In this document: positions 52,964 through 62,868 of the stretch, piece by piece
How positions within the stretch are numbered: the stretch's first letter is position 1
Layout of the letters: every line of letters begins with the position of its first letter
Origin: Amycolatopsis sp. WQ 127309
GTDB lineage: Bacteria; Actinomycetota; Actinomycetes; Mycobacteriales; Pseudonocardiaceae
DNA: 64,000 nt
Reading direction: 5' to 3'
Assembly (NCBI RefSeq): GCF_023023025.1
Contig: NZ_CP095481.1
Location: forward strand, 11,069,455-11,133,454
Program-made: the position numbers and the translations under genes
The notes under the pieces: generated by a model
The model's database searches: none
What the model was told of the DNA's origin: nothing
What the model saw: the letters and a program-made list of their open reading frames with translations, nothing else

Positions 52964-53752
52964 TCAGGCCGCGGCGCCACTCATCGGCAGGGAGCCACCG
53001 AGGCCACCGTCGACCCCGAGCGCCTGCCCGGTGATGTACGCCGCGCGCGGCGACAGCAGGAAGGTCACCGCGTCGGCGACCTCGTCGGCCTGGCCGAGCC
53101 GGCCGATCGGGACCTGGCGGCGGCAGATCTCCCGCACCTCGTCGATCGGGGCGAGCTCGTCGAACATCTCCGTGTCGATGAACCCGGGGGTGACCGCGTT
53201 GACCCGGATCCCCCGGCTGCCGAGGTCGGCGGCGAGGGCGCGGGCCAGGTTGGTCACGGCGGCCTTCGTCGTGGAGTAGGCCGTCGCCAGCCCCATGGCC
53301 AGCCCCATGCCGTGCTGCACGAGGACGGTGCCGTTGACCACGACGGCGCCGCCGGCCTCGTCGAAGAGGGCCGAGGCCTTCTGGATCGTGTAGAAGGCGC
53401 CCTTGAAGTTCGTCCCGACGATCTGATCGAACTCGATCTCGGTGAACTCCCGCGGGATGGAGAAGGCCATGGCCACTCCCGCGTTGGCGAAGATGCCGTC
53501 CAGCCGGCCGAAACGACGCTTGATCTGCTCGACCAGCTCGTCCAGGTCGTCCAGCCGGGACACGTCGGTGCCCACGGCGAGGACCCGCTCACCGCTGGGG
53601 TCCAGATCCTTTGCCGCAGCATCGATCTTCTCGATGCGCCGCCCGGCGAGCACCACGTTCGCGCCCGCGTCGACAAGTTTTTTCGCGGTGGCAAAACCGA
53701 TGCCGCTCCCACCGCCGGTGATGAGAACTGTCCTGCCCTTGAACTCAGTCAT
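52964..53752 (-). CDS. Short-chain dehydrogenase/reductase
   Basis: This 262-residue classical SDR has the cofactor motif TGGGSGIGFATAKKL, NAGVAM, the catalytic YSTTK and the later NAVTPGFIDTEMF. The residue block before YxxxK reads VVNGTVLVQHG, so the usual catalytic Ser is not obvious. ATG 53752 was chosen as the first Met of the fold. It would oxidise or reduce an alcohol/ketone with NAD(P). It is upstream of the exported oxidase on the same strand, with 106 bp between, and divergent from the P450. Confidence 0.87.
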   Translation of the reverse strand: MTEFKGRTVLITGGGSGIGFATAKKLVDAGANVVLAGRRIEKIDAAAKDLDPSGERVLAVGTDVSRLDDLDELVEQIKRRFGRLDGIFANAGVAMAFSIPREFTEIEFDQIVGTNFKGAFYTIQKASALFDEAGGAVVVNGTVLVQHGMGLAMGLATAYSTTKAAVTNLARALAADLGSRGIRVNAVTPGFIDTEMFDELAPIDEVREICRRQVPIGRLGQADEVADAVTFLLSPRAAYITGQALGVDGGLGGSLPMSGAAA

Positions 53753-53967
53753 GCGGCCAGCGTCACACCCCGGCGCCGCACGCCGCATCTCCCGCCTTGC
53801 GCTGGCCGCCCACGCCGGAACAGTGCGCATTCTCCTTGTGACACAACGGAATTCGCAACAATGAAGACGAGCTACCGGACCGGCCTCGGCAGGATCGGAG
53901 CAAGACATCGGCGGGCAGTGGCTCGCCGCCGGCATCTTCGTGTCCGCACAGATTCAGGAGTCACCCC

Positions 53968-55215
53968 ATGGAAAATCGCTGCCCCGCCTTGGATCCGAGC
54001 GGCCGTGACATCCACGGCCAGGCCGACGAGCTGCGCACGCAGGGCTCCGCCGTCCAGGTGAAGCTGCCCGGCGACGTGCTCGTCTGGTCGGTCAACAGCC
54101 ACGACGTCATCAAGAAGCTGCTGACCGACCCGAACGTCACCAAGAGCGCCCGCAACCACTGGCCGGCGTTCACCAACGGGGAGCTCCGCCCGGACTGGGA
54201 ACTGATCAGCTGGGTGGCGATGGACAACGTCTCCACCACCTACGGCCGCGACCACCACCGGCTGCGCCGGCTGATCGGCAAGGCGTTCACCTCCCGGCGG
54301 ACCGAAGAGATCCGCCCGCACGTGGAGAACCTGGCGACCGTGCTGCTGGACGCGCTGGCCGCGGTGCCGCCCGGCGAGGTGGTGGACCTCAAGGAGCGGT
54401 TCGCCTACCCGCTGCCCGGCATGCTGGTCGCCGACCTGATCGGGATGTCCGAGGAGGCCCGGGTCGCGGCCGCGAAGGTCCTCGACGTCATGCTGGACAC
54501 CACGATCACCCCGGAGCAGGCGCAGGGCGTCCTGGTGGGCTGGCGCACCGCGATCGCCGACCTGGTCGCGCTCAAGCGCGTCGAGCCGGGCGCGGACATC
54601 ACCAGCGACCTGATCGCCGCCCGCGACGAGGACGGCTCCCGGCTGTCCGAGCAGGAGCTCGCCGACACGATCTTCGCCATCCTCGGCGCCGGCTCGGAGA
54701 CCACGATCAACTTCTTCGACAAGGCGATCACGCTGCTGCTCAGCCACCCGGAGCAGCTCGAGCTGGTCAAGTCCGGCGAGGCCGACTGGGACGCCGTCAT
54801 CGACGAGGTGCTGCGGCTGGAGTCGCCCATCGCGAACCTCCCGCTGCGCTACGCCGTCGAGGACATCGACCTGGGCGACGTCGTCATCCCGAAGGGCGAC
54901 CCGATCCTGGTCAACTACGCCGCGATCGGCCGCGACCCGGAGCTGCACGGCGAGTCGCGCTGCACGTTCGACATCGCCCGCGAGGACAAGGAGCACCTGT
55001 CCTTCGGCTACGGCCCGCACTACTGCCTGGGCGCGGGCATCGCCCGGATGGTGGCCAAGGTCGGCCTGTCCGCGCTGTTCGACCGCTTCCCGGCACTGAC
55101 CCTCGCCGTGTCCGCCGAGGAGCTGCCCCCGCTCCCGACGTTCATCATGAACGGCCACCGCACCCTCCCGGTCCGCCTGACCGCGGTCGCGAGCACCGCC
55201 GCCGAAGCCGCCTGA
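53968..55215 (+). CDS. Cytochrome P450
   Basis: This 415-residue P450 has the I-helix oxygen-activation motif ILGAGSETT, the K-helix ExxR in DEVLRLESP and the heme-binding loop FGYGPHYCLGAGIAR with the axial Cys. The C-helix HHRLRRLIGKAFT is also clear. It is soluble and would need a ferredoxin and a reductase, neither of which is encoded here. Class-wise it resembles antibiotic-tailoring P450s. It lies at the right edge of the biosynthetic region and is followed by a strong terminator, so it probably marks the cluster boundary. Confidence 0.92.
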   Translation: MENRCPALDPSGRDIHGQADELRTQGSAVQVKLPGDVLVWSVNSHDVIKKLLTDPNVTKSARNHWPAFTNGELRPDWELISWVAMDNVSTTYGRDHHRLRRLIGKAFTSRRTEEIRPHVENLATVLLDALAAVPPGEVVDLKERFAYPLPGMLVADLIGMSEEARVAAAKVLDVMLDTTITPEQAQGVLVGWRTAIADLVALKRVEPGADITSDLIAARDEDGSRLSEQELADTIFAILGAGSETTINFFDKAITLLLSHPEQLELVKSGEADWDAVIDEVLRLESPIANLPLRYAVEDIDLGDVVIPKGDPILVNYAAIGRDPELHGESRCTFDIAREDKEHLSFGYGPHYCLGAGIARMVAKVGLSALFDRFPALTLAVSAEELPPLPTFIMNGHRTLPVRLTAVASTAAEAA

Positions 55216-55524
55216 ACCGAGCCGAAGACCGCGCACCCGGGCCCGCCCCGGGTGCGCGGTCTTTCCGGTTCCGCTCCCCCGCCGGCGCGTGCGCCCGGCA
55301 CGGCCACCACACCGCAGCGGCTTCGCCGACGACCGCCGCACGCCGTGTCGGCCACTCCCGTCACCGTGTCGGCCACCCCGGAAGGGCGCGGCGAACGCTC
55401 GGGCCGACTTCGCCGGAACTCATCGGCAACCGACCCGCCGCTGACCTGCAGGTTCAAGTCCGCACAGCGCGTCGCCGGGCCACCGGAACCCCCGTCGGCA
55501 ACCGCGCTCGACCAGCGGGTTCGG
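55216..55524. other. Intergenic region with terminator and short direct repeats
   Basis: This 309-bp gap between convergent genes holds a 17-bp-arm hairpin (55225-55263) ending in CTTT. It also has two copies of CCGTGTCGGCCAC at 55343-55355 and 55364-55376, related in style to the repeats at the right end of the window. No gene is seen. Confidence 0.7.
55225..55263. terminator. Hairpin terminator after the P450 gene
   Basis: AAGACCGCGCACCCGGG pairs with its complement around a 5-nt loop and ends in CTTTCC. It begins 9 bp after the P450 stop. Confidence 0.8.
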
Positions 55525-56187
55525 CTACACCCCGGGGTACGCGGGCGGCACGAACGGGCCCCAGGTGAAGGCCGGGAGCCACCGCGCCGGGTCACCGGTC
55601 CACTCGAACGCCGCCAGCTGCGCGGGCGACCGGCGGCCGGCCAGTGCGCGGTAGAGGTCGTGCGCCGGTGCCGTCAGCGTCCCGGCCACCCGGCCGCGCC
55701 CGGCCGTCCACTCCGAACCGCCGGTCGTGCGCAGCCGCAGCGCCGGGAGGCCGCGGGCCGACACGGCGCCGGAAAAGCCCCTGACCAGCACCTCGAAGCT
55801 CGGCGCCCACGCCAGGTGCTCCGCCGGCGGCGGCACGTCCAGCGCCGCGCGCAGGTCCAGCTCGTGGGTGTACGCGTCCATCACCATGATCTCGCCACTG
55901 CGCCCGTCTGCCGCCGCGAGCCGGCGGTCGAGCTGCTCGCCGACGTCGTCCCAGCGGTCGAGCAGGGCCGGGACGCTCGGCGCGGGCGGCGGAGTACCGC
56001 CATGGCCGAGGACGCGCTCGGCGATCTCCACGACGTGGGCGACCAGGTCCGTGACGGTCCACTCCCGGCACGCGGGCACCGGGCGCAGGTGGGTGCCGGG
56101 CCGCGCCTCCAGCAGCGCGCGGACGCCGCGCCGCACCTCCGGGTAGCCCACGAAGTCCGGGGCCGGAACCGGCCGACTCGCTGTCAC
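55525..56187 (-). CDS. Maleylpyruvate isomerase-fold (MDMPI/DinB-like) protein
   Basis: The GTG at 56187 follows GGGTGGAG and gives 220 residues. The N-terminal bundle has CREWTVTDLVAHVVEIAERVL with the first metal His and MVMDAYTHELDLRAAL with the second His region. The C terminus carries the MDMPI-type ending RALAGRRSPAQLAAFEWTGD. It is the third protein of this fold in the window. It lies outside the cluster by the terminator criterion and may serve general mycothiol-dependent detoxification. Confidence 0.82.
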   Translation of the reverse strand: MTASRPVPAPDFVGYPEVRRGVRALLEARPGTHLRPVPACREWTVTDLVAHVVEIAERVLGHGGTPPPAPSVPALLDRWDDVGEQLDRRLAAADGRSGEIMVMDAYTHELDLRAALDVPPPAEHLAWAPSFEVLVRGFSGAVSARGLPALRLRTTGGSEWTAGRGRVAGTLTAPAHDLYRALAGRRSPAQLAAFEWTGDPARWLPAFTWGPFVPPAYPGV

Positions 56188-56298
56188 GCGCTCCACCCCA
56201 CCCTGGCACGATCGGTGCTCTCGACCCAGTATCCCCTGGTGACGGCCCCGGCGGTTCTCCCCGCGTGCCGGCACCGACGACCTCGGGAGGTAGTGATC

Positions 56299-57018
56299 TT
56301 GACCACTCTGTGGTCCACGTCGGCGCAGTGGCAGCTGCTGCCGCCGGTGGTGCTCGCGCTGCTGCTCAGCGTCGCCATCGGCCTCGAACGCGAAGCCGGC
56401 ATGAAGGCCGCCGGCCTGCGGACGCACAGCCTGGTCGGCGTCGGCTCGGCCGTGTTCATGCTGGTGTCGAAGTACGGCTTCGCCGACCTGCTCGGCACCG
56501 GCGGCATCTCGCTCGACCCGTCGCGGATCGCCGCGCAGATCGTGTCCGGCATCGGCTTCCTCGGCGCCGGGCTGATCTTCGTGCGGCGCGACGCGGTCCG
56601 CGGGCTGACCACGGCCGCGACGATCTGGCTCACCGCCGCGGTCGGCACGGCGTGCGGTGCCGGGCTGCCGGTGCTCGCGGTCGGCACGACGATCGGGCAC
56701 TTCGTGGTGACGCGCGGGTTGCCGCCGCTGCAGCGCTTCGTCGCCCGCCACCGCAAGGAGCCGCCGGTGGTGCGCTTGAGCTACGTCGACGGCCAAGGCG
56801 TGCTCCGCGCGGCGCTCGCCACGTGCACCGGGCGCGGCTGGTCCGTGCACCACGTGGAGGTCGACCACGAGTCCACTTCCGAGGAAGGGCAACGGATCGC
56901 GGTCGTCACGCTGCGCCTCGACGGCCGAGGTGATCTTTACGACTTAGCCGCCGAACTGGCCGAACTGCCCGGCGTCCGGAGCACGTCCACCGGCGCCGGG
57001 GAACCGCTCGACGAATGA
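56299..57018 (+). CDS. MgtC/SapB-family membrane protein
   Basis: A TTG at 56299 lies eight bases after GGGAGG; a GTG at 56293 is the alternative start but too close to the site. The protein of about 239 residues has four to five TM helices with the family hallmarks IGLEREAGMKAAGLRTHSLVG, GIGFLGAGLIFVRRDAVRGLTTAATIWLTAAVG and a C-terminal ACT-like soluble domain. MgtC proteins affect magnesium homeostasis and F-ATPase activity. It looks like a core gene. Confidence 0.88.
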   Translation: MTTLWSTSAQWQLLPPVVLALLLSVAIGLEREAGMKAAGLRTHSLVGVGSAVFMLVSKYGFADLLGTGGISLDPSRIAAQIVSGIGFLGAGLIFVRRDAVRGLTTAATIWLTAAVGTACGAGLPVLAVGTTIGHFVVTRGLPPLQRFVARHRKEPPVVRLSYVDGQGVLRAALATCTGRGWSVHHVEVDHESTSEEGQRIAVVTLRLDGRGDLYDLAAELAELPGVRSTSTGAGEPLDE

Positions 57019-57138
57019 TCGCCCGCCCGGGCAGCGCGCGGGGGCCGGTTTGCGGCACACTGGGGTGCACACGGAAATCCCCGGCACCACAAGGAAAACG
57101 TGCGGCCGAGGAGAAACCATCCAATTCGGAGGTGAGGC

Positions 57139-58068
57139 ATGGCCCCCGGCGGTGGCGAGGACGTGGCGCGCACGCAGCCCGGATTCGACCAGGCGTGGCG
57201 CGGTTTCCACCGCGCGCAGGTCGTCGAATACGTCGAGTGGGCCGAGGCCGAGATCCGCAGACTCACCGACGAACGCGACGCCGCGGCCCGGCGCGCGGCC
57301 GCGTTCGCCGACGAGAACCGTGAGCTCCGGGTCAAGATCGACCGGATCAGCCGGACCCCGATCGCGCCGGACGCGCTGCAGGAGCGCTCGCGCCGGATGA
57401 TCGAGCTCACCCGCGAGGAAGCGACCGAAATCACCGGGCGGGCAAGGGAAAACGCCGAACGGATCCGCCGTGACGCCGAGCTCGAGGCCGTCCGGCTCAC
57501 CGAGAAGGAACACGAAGTCCTCGCTCTGGCCGAAGCCGAGCGTGAGCGGCAGCGCGTCGAGCACGAGGAACTCCTGCGGGCGACCGAGCAGCGCCGCCGC
57601 GAGCTCGACGAAGCCGCGGCGCACCGCCGGGCCCGCCAGGAAGAGGATCACACGCGAGCGATCACGGCCCGCCGCACCGAAGCCGCGCGCGAGCTGGCCG
57701 AGCAGGACGCCGCCGCCCGGGCGAAGGCCGCAAAACTGGTCGCCGATGCCACCCAGCGCAAGGAAACCCTGGTCACCACGGGCGAATCCGAGCTCGCCGC
57801 GGCCCGGGCCACGGCCGGGCAGCTGATCACCGACGCCACCCGAAAGGGTGAAACTCTGGTCACGGCCGCGGAACGCGAGGTCGCGGCCCTCACCGACGTC
57901 CGCGACAAGCTCCACGCGAGCCTCCTCGGCTGCCGGGGTCTGCTGGCCGAAGCGGCCGTCGCCCTCGACGAGGGGCCGTCCGACCCCGAGGCCACCTTGC
58001 CGATGGCCAAGCGGGTGCCCGTCCAGCGACGCTCACCGGCCGACGATCTTTCGGACGCGGTCGGGTGA
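57139..58068 (+). CDS. DivIVA-like coiled-coil protein
   Basis: This 309-residue protein starts with an N-terminal DivIVA-type segment (FDQAWRGFHRAQVVEYVEWAEAEIRRLTDERD). A long, highly charged coiled coil follows (about 85-270; RARENAERIRRDAELEAVRL, EAERERQRVEHEELLRA), with two similar units ADATQRKETLVTTGESELAA and TDATRKGETLVTAAEREVAA. Actinobacterial DivIVA-related proteins organise polar growth and septation. The SD region GGAGGTGAGG upstream supports ATG 57139. No link to biosynthesis is apparent. Confidence 0.78.
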   Translation: MAPGGGEDVARTQPGFDQAWRGFHRAQVVEYVEWAEAEIRRLTDERDAAARRAAAFADENRELRVKIDRISRTPIAPDALQERSRRMIELTREEATEITGRARENAERIRRDAELEAVRLTEKEHEVLALAEAERERQRVEHEELLRATEQRRRELDEAAAHRRARQEEDHTRAITARRTEAARELAEQDAAARAKAAKLVADATQRKETLVTTGESELAAARATAGQLITDATRKGETLVTAAEREVAALTDVRDKLHASLLGCRGLLAEAAVALDEGPSDPEATLPMAKRVPVQRRSPADDLSDAVG

Positions 58069-58135
58069 CCCCTTGTCCCCCGGCCGGGCAGCACCCATGA
58101 TCGGGTGATCGCCCGGCCGAGGTGAGGGGACGCCC

Positions 58136-59404
58136 ATGCGCTCGACGACGATCACGCTGGCCACGGTGCTGGTCGCGGGCACCCTGACCGCGTGCGGCAG
58201 CGGCTCCGGCCTGACGATCAACCTGTACGTCTCGCCGGAGAACAACCTCCAGCACGTCGTCGACACCTGCAACGCGGCCGCCGCCGGCCGCTACCGGATC
58301 GAGTACCACAAGCTCCCCCGCAGCGCGGACGGCCAGCGTGAGCAGATGGTGCGCCGGCTCGCCGCGGAGGACTCGTCCCTGGACGTCCTCGGCCTCGACG
58401 TCACCTGGGTGCCGGAGTTCGCCGAGGCGGGCTGGGTGGTGCCGTGGACCGGCGCGGCCGAGGCCGAGGCGACGCGGGACGTCCTGCCCGGACCGCTCTC
58501 GACCGCGCGCTGGAACGGCAAGCTGTACGCGGCGACGAAGCACACGAACGTCCAGCTGCTCTGGTACGACGACCGGCTCACGCCGTCACCGCCGAAGACG
58601 TTCGACGAGATGATCACGCAGGCCCAGGCCCTGAAAGCGGCCGGGAAGCCGGCCAACATCCTGTTCACCGGCGCCCAGTACGAGGGGCTGGTGGTGTTCT
58701 ACAACACGCTGGTCGCGTCGGCGGGCGGGCACATCCTGTCCGACGACGGCAAGTCCGTGCTGATGGACGACGGCGCCGTCCGCGCGCTGGAGCTGCTGAA
58801 GACCCTCACCACGGCCGGGGTCACCGACCCGTCGCTGGGCAACGCCAAGGAGGACGAGGTCCGGCAGGCGTTCCAGCGCGGGCAGGGCGCGCTGGAGCTG
58901 AACTGGCCGTACGTCTACGCGTCCTACGCGAAGGAGAAGCCGCAGGACCTGGCGCACGTGAAGTGGGCCCGGTACCCGTCGGTGGTGCAGGGGCGCGCGA
59001 GCCGCGTCACGATCGGCGGCTTCAACCTGGCGATCAGCACGTACTCGCCGCACCGGGCGGAGGCGTTCGACGCCGCGTTGTGCCTGCGCAGCCCGGCGAG
59101 CCAGAAGTACCAGGCGATCGAGGACGGCCTGGCCCCGACGACCCGCTCGGTCTACGACGACCCGGCGCCGCTCGACCCGGCCGACGCCGGCTCGACGATG
59201 GCGGCCCGGTTCCCGATGAAGCCGGACATCCTGGCCGCGCTGTCCGACGCCGCCGTCCGGCCGCTGACCCCGGCGTACCAGAACCTGTCGACGGTGATCT
59301 CGAAGGTGCTGTCGCCGCCGTCGGAGATCGACCCGCGGGCCACCGCGGCCGAGCTGCGCGAACGGCTGACCGACGCGCTCGACTCGCGGGACATCATCCC
59401 TTGA
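58136..59404 (+). CDS. ABC transporter solute-binding lipoprotein
   Basis: This 422-residue protein begins MRSTTITLATVLVAGTLTAC, a lipoprotein signal with lipobox LTAC. It is a family 1-type sugar-binding protein (LNLYVSPENN-like start, WVPEFAEAGWVVPWTG, LYAATKHTNVQLLWYDDRL, QGRASRVTIGGFNLAISTYSP), similar to trehalose/LpqY-type receptors. Permease and ATPase genes are not adjacent; a CPBP protease overlaps its stop instead. In contrast to the solute-binding protein at 30255, it has a normal export signal. Confidence 0.87.
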   Translation: MRSTTITLATVLVAGTLTACGSGSGLTINLYVSPENNLQHVVDTCNAAAAGRYRIEYHKLPRSADGQREQMVRRLAAEDSSLDVLGLDVTWVPEFAEAGWVVPWTGAAEAEATRDVLPGPLSTARWNGKLYAATKHTNVQLLWYDDRLTPSPPKTFDEMITQAQALKAAGKPANILFTGAQYEGLVVFYNTLVASAGGHILSDDGKSVLMDDGAVRALELLKTLTTAGVTDPSLGNAKEDEVRQAFQRGQGALELNWPYVYASYAKEKPQDLAHVKWARYPSVVQGRASRVTIGGFNLAISTYSPHRAEAFDAALCLRSPASQKYQAIEDGLAPTTRSVYDDPAPLDPADAGSTMAARFPMKPDILAALSDAAVRPLTPAYQNLSTVISKVLSPPSEIDPRATAAELRERLTDALDSRDIIP

Positions 59405-60084
59405 TCCGAGCGTTCGCCCTGGTCGTGGCGGTCGTGACGCTGGCCGCGTCGACGACGTTGGCCAACCGCGTGCTGCCCGGCTGGGCGTACCCGGTGTGCG
59501 GGCTGGTGGCCGCGTCGGTGCTGATCGGCCTGGCGCGCTGGGCGGGCTTGTCGGGGTCCGACCTGGGCTTGCGCTCGTTCCGGCGGTCCGCCCTGGTCGG
59601 ACTGGCCGGAGCCGGGCTGGTCGCCGTGGTGTTCGGGATCGCGCTGGCCGTACCGGCACTGCGGACGGTCTACCAGGACGGCCGCGTCGGCACCCCCGAC
59701 TTCGGCCAGCTGCTCTGGCTGACGTGCGGCCGGATCCTGTTCGGCACGGTGCTGATCGAGGAGATCGCCTTCCGCGGCGTGCTGCCCGCCCTGCTCGGCG
59801 CGCGGGACGACCGCTGGCGCTGGCCGCCGATCGTGGGCGCGGCGGCGCTGTTCGGGCTCTGGCACTACCTGCCGGCCCTGGCGATCGGCCGCAACGCGGC
59901 GGTCCACGCGGTGTTCGGCGGCACGCCGGTGGTGGTGCTCCAGATCCTGGCGATGGCCGCGGCGGGCGCCGCCGGCATCCTCCTGCACTGGTGGCGCCAC
60001 AAGGGCCACGGAGTACTGGCGTCGGTGATCGTCCACTTCACGACGAACGCGGGCGGCCTGACCCTCGCCGTGCTGGTCCGCTGA
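59401..60084 (+). CDS. CPBP-family intramembrane metalloprotease
   Basis: A TTG start at 59401 overlaps the preceding stop (TTGA). The 227-residue protein has about six TM helices and the CPBP motifs EEIAFRGVLPALL (EExxxR) and the later FGLWHYLPAL (FxxxH) and SVIVHFTTNAGG (HxxxN). CPBP proteins are Rce1-like membrane proteases; bacterial members often serve in bacteriocin immunity or maturation. Coupling to a lipoprotein gene suggests a shared role at the membrane, not an obvious link to the RiPP system 45 kb away. Confidence 0.87.
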   Translation: MIRAFALVVAVVTLAASTTLANRVLPGWAYPVCGLVAASVLIGLARWAGLSGSDLGLRSFRRSALVGLAGAGLVAVVFGIALAVPALRTVYQDGRVGTPDFGQLLWLTCGRILFGTVLIEEIAFRGVLPALLGARDDRWRWPPIVGAAALFGLWHYLPALAIGRNAAVHAVFGGTPVVVLQILAMAAAGAAGILLHWWRHKGHGVLASVIVHFTTNAGGLTLAVLVR

Positions 60085-60098
60085 TCTGCCGCAGCTCG

Positions 60099-60380
60099 TC
60101 AGGAGCGCACGAGCCGCGCGATCGCGTCCGAGGCTTCCCGCACCTTCAGGTCGGCCTCTTCGCCGCCGGCCGCGGCCGCTTGGACCACGCACGTCGCGAG
60201 GTGCTCGTCGAGCAGCTCCAGCGAGAACGACTGCAGGGCCTTCGTCGCCGCGGAGACCTGGGTCAGGATGTCGATGCAGTACTTGTCCTGCTCGACCATG
60301 CGCTGCAACCCGCGGATCTGCCCTTCGATGCGGCGCAGGCGCTTGAGGTAGGCCTCTCGCTCGTTGCCGTAACCCGTCAT
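60099..60380 (-). CDS. csoR: Copper-sensing repressor CsoR
   Basis: This 93-residue all-helical protein has the Cu(I)-binding set of CsoR: Cys in QDKYCIDIL and His/Cys in LLDEHLATCV. The basic face RLRRIEGQIRGLQRMV is the DNA-binding surface. Cu(I) releases it from GC-rich operators. The gene lies just downstream of copA on the same strand, with an operator-like sequence in the gap (60425-60452) and another upstream of the chaperone gene (62821-62835). Confidence 0.93.
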   Translation of the reverse strand: MTGYGNEREAYLKRLRRIEGQIRGLQRMVEQDKYCIDILTQVSAATKALQSFSLELLDEHLATCVVQAAAAGGEEADLKVREASDAIARLVRS

Positions 60381-60424
60381 GGCCCACCCGTCCCCGCGTA
60401 TGTCGGCATTCCTCCGCGCCCGAG

Positions 60425-60452
60425 TATACCCACCCCACGTATCGGGCGGGGT
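60425..60452. promoter_or_regulatory. CsoR-type operator candidate upstream of csoR
   Basis: TATACCCACCCC followed seven bases later by GGGCGGGGTGA gives an imperfect C-tract/G-tract inverted repeat, the usual form of CsoR boxes. It sits about 45-70 bp upstream of the csoR start codon. Confidence 0.55.
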
Positions 60453-60455
60453 GAC

Positions 60456-62579
60456 TCAGCGGAACCGGCGCAGGCGGAGGCTGTTGCTGACCACGAAGGC
60501 CGAGGAGCACGCCATCGCCGCGCCCGCGATCATCGGGTTGAGCAGGCCGAGCGCGGCCAGCGGCAGCGCCGCGACGTTGTAGGCGAACGCCCAGAACAGG
60601 TTGCCCTTGATGGTGGCCAGCGTCCGGCGGGCCAGCCGGATCGCGTCACCGGCGGCACGCAGGTCGCCGCGCACGAGCGTCAGGTCGCCGGCCTCGATGG
60701 CCGCGTCGGTGCCGGTGCCCATGGCCAGCCCCAGGTCGGCCTGGGCGAGCGCCGCCGCGTCGTTGACGCCGTCGCCGACCATCGCGACCACACGCCCTTC
60801 GGCCTGCAGCCGCTTCACGACGTCGACCTTGCCCTCGGGCAGCACCTCGGCGACGACCTCGTCGATCCCCGCCTCGGCCGCGATCGTCCGGGCCACGCCG
60901 GCGTCGTCCCCGGTCAGCAGCACCGGCCGCAGCCCGAGCGCGCGCAGCTCGGCGACGGCCTGAGCGGACGTCGGCTTGATCGTGTCGGCGACGGCCAGCG
61001 TCCCGCGGACCTCGCCGTCCCACGCGACGTGCACGCCGGACGTCCCGGCCGCCCCGACGAACGACCCCCGGCCCACGCTGACCTGCTTGCCTTCGACGAC
61101 GCCGGTGACGCCGAGCCCGGCGGTGCTGCGGAAGCCCGTGACGGCGGGGAGCGGCCCGAACCGCTCCCGGGCGGCCGTCACGATCGCGCGGGCGACCGGG
61201 TGCTCGGACGCCGCTTCGACCGCGCCGGCCAGCCGCAGGACCTCGCCGTCCCCCTCGACCAGCGTCATCCGGCCGGTGGTGACGGTGCCGGTCTTGTCGA
61301 GCACGACGGTGTCGACGCGGCGGGTGGACTCGAGCACCTCGGGGCCCTTGATGACGATGCCCAGCTGCGCGCCGCGGCCGGTACCGACGAGCAGCGCCGT
61401 CGGCGTCGCGAGGCCGAGCGCGCACGGGCAGGCGATGATCAGCACCGCGACGGCCGCCGTGAACGCCTGATCCGCACGGCCGCCCGTCGCCAGCCAGACG
61501 ACCAGCGTGGCGAGCGCCGCGAAGACGACCGCCGGCACGAACACCGCCGACACCCGGTCGGCGAGGCGCTGGGCCTGGGCCTTGCCGGTCTGCGCGGCCT
61601 CGACCAGGCGGGCCAGCTGCGCCAGCCGGGTGTCCGCGCCGACCCGCGTCGCACGCACGAGCAGCCGCCCGCCGACGTTCACGGTCGCGCCGGTGACCGC
61701 GTCGCCCGGACCGGCCTCGACCGGTGTCGACTCCCCGGTGAGCATGCTGGTGTCGACGGCGGAGCGGCCTTCGGTGACGACGCCGTCGGTGGCGATCTTC
61801 TCGCCGGGCCGGGCGACGAAGACGTCCCCGACGCGCAGGTCCCCGGCCGGGAGCAGGTGCTCTTCGCCGTCGCGGAGCACGGTGACGTCCTTCGCGCCGA
61901 GGTCCAGCAGCGCGCGCAGGGCGGCGCCCGCGCGGCGCTTGGACCGGGCTTCGAAGTAGCGGCCGGCGAGGATGAACGTGGTGACCGTGGCGGCCACCTC
62001 GAAGTACAGGCTGTCGCCGGTCATGCCCGAGCTGACCAGCGTGAACTCGTGGCGCATGCCGATCTCGCCGGCCATGCCGAACAGGAGCGCGTACAGCGAC
62101 CACGCCGTCGATGCGAGCACGCCGAGCGAGATCAGGGTGTCCATGGTGGCGGTGACGTGCCGCAGGTTGACCGCGGCGGCGCGGTGGAACGGCCACGCGC
62201 CCCACGTCACGACCGGGGCGGCGAGGACCAGCGAGACCCACTGCCAGTAGTCGAACTGCCAGGCGGGCACCATCGCGAGCACCAGCACCGGGAGGGTAAG
62301 CGCGGCGGAGAGCAGCAAACGTTTGCGCAGCGACGTCGAGTCGTCGGCCGCGACGGCCTCCGGTACCCGGGCCGAGTACCCGGCGGCCTCGACGACCCCG
62401 ACGAGCTCGCCGACCGAAAGGCCACTGGGGTAGCTGACCTGGGCCTTCTCGGTGGCGTAGTTGACCGTCGCCGTCACGCCGCCGACCTTGTTGAGCTTGC
62501 GCTCGACGCGGGACGCGCAGGAGGCGCAGGTCATCCCGCCGATGGCCAACTCGACGCGTTCGGACTGCGCGGTGGTCAT
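60456..62579 (-). CDS. copA: Copper-exporting P1B-type ATPase
   Basis: This 707-residue ATPase has an N-terminal metal-binding domain with [15 protein letters not shown], the membrane [10 protein letters not shown], the phosphorylation site [15 protein letters not shown] in the nucleotide domain and [10 protein letters not shown]. These identify a Cu(I) exporter. It starts six bases after the chaperone gene and is under CsoR-type control. It forms a standard copper-efflux operon with the chaperone, outside the RiPP region but relevant if that system handles copper. Confidence 0.95.
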   Translation of the reverse strand: MTTAQSERVELAIGGMTCASCASRVERKLNKVGGVTATVNYATEKAQVSYPSGLSVGELVGVVEAAGYSARVPEAVAADDSTSLRKRLLLSAALTLPVLVLAMVPAWQFDYWQWVSLVLAAPVVTWGAWPFHRAAAVNLRHVTATMDTLISLGVLASTAWSLYALLFGMAGEIGMRHEFTLVSSGMTGDSLYFEVAATVTTFILAGRYFEARSKRRAGAALRALLDLGAKDVTVLRDGEEHLLPAGDLRVGDVFVARPGEKIATDGVVTEGRSAVDTSMLTGESTPVEAGPGDAVTGATVNVGGRLLVRATRVGADTRLAQLARLVEAAQTGKAQAQRLADRVSAVFVPAVVFAALATLVVWLATGGRADQAFTAAVAVLIIACPCALGLATPTALLVGTGRGAQLGIVIKGPEVLESTRRVDTVVLDKTGTVTTGRMTLVEGDGEVLRLAGAVEAASEHPVARAIVTAARERFGPLPAVTGFRSTAGLGVTGVVEGKQVSVGRGSFVGAAGTSGVHVAWDGEVRGTLAVADTIKPTSAQAVAELRALGLRPVLLTGDDAGVARTIAAEAGIDEVVAEVLPEGKVDVVKRLQAEGRVVAMVGDGVNDAAALAQADLGLAMGTGTDAAIEAGDLTLVRGDLRAAGDAIRLARRTLATIKGNLFWAFAYNVAALPLAALGLLNPMIAGAAMACSSAFVVSNSLRLRRFR

Positions 62580-62584
62580 GGCGC

Positions 62585-62791
62585 TCAGGCCACCAGGCGG
62601 TAGCCGGCCTCGGTGACCGCGGCCGCGACGGCGTCGGTCGTCAGCGGGGTGTCGCTGGTCACGGTGACGCGCCCGCTCTCGACATCGACGTCAACGCCGT
62701 TGACGCCGGCGAGCTCCGAGACCTCTTCGCGCACGGAGGTGGCGCAGTGTCCGCAGGTCATGCCCTCGACGGTGTACGTCGCTTCGGTCAT
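62585..62791 (-). CDS. copZ: Copper chaperone (CopZ/HMA domain)
   Basis: This 68-residue HMA-domain protein has the Cu(I) motif GMTCGHC and the usual beta-alpha-beta fold ([22 protein letters not shown]). ATG 62791 was chosen because it starts right at the fold. It would carry Cu(I) to the ATPase downstream. Confidence 0.93.
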   Translation of the reverse strand: MTEATYTVEGMTCGHCATSVREEVSELAGVNGVDVDVESGRVTVTSDTPLTTDAVAAAVTEAGYRLVA

Positions 62792-62818
62792 CGACGGCTC
62801 CTTTCGTTCTCCCTCCTT

Positions 62819-62839
62819 TATACCCATCGGGGGTAGGGG
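62819..62839. promoter_or_regulatory. CsoR operator candidate TACCC-N5-GGGTA
   Basis: TACCC at 62821-62825 and GGGTA at 62831-62835 form a clean inverted repeat with adjoining G-tract, between the divergent copZ-copA and cobF genes. Its position suits repression of the copper operon by CsoR. Confidence 0.7.
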
Positions 62840-62868
62840 TGTTCCACCGGCCCCGGCAGACTCGCGGG

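Noticed and set aside
53968..55215. The AGxET I-helix of the P450 as an unusual feature
   Set aside because: Glu before Thr at this place is common among actinobacterial tailoring P450s.
59401..60084. CPBP protease as the leader peptidase of the RiPP system
   Set aside because: It is 45 kb from the RiPP genes, coupled to an unrelated lipoprotein gene and behind the cluster-end terminator.
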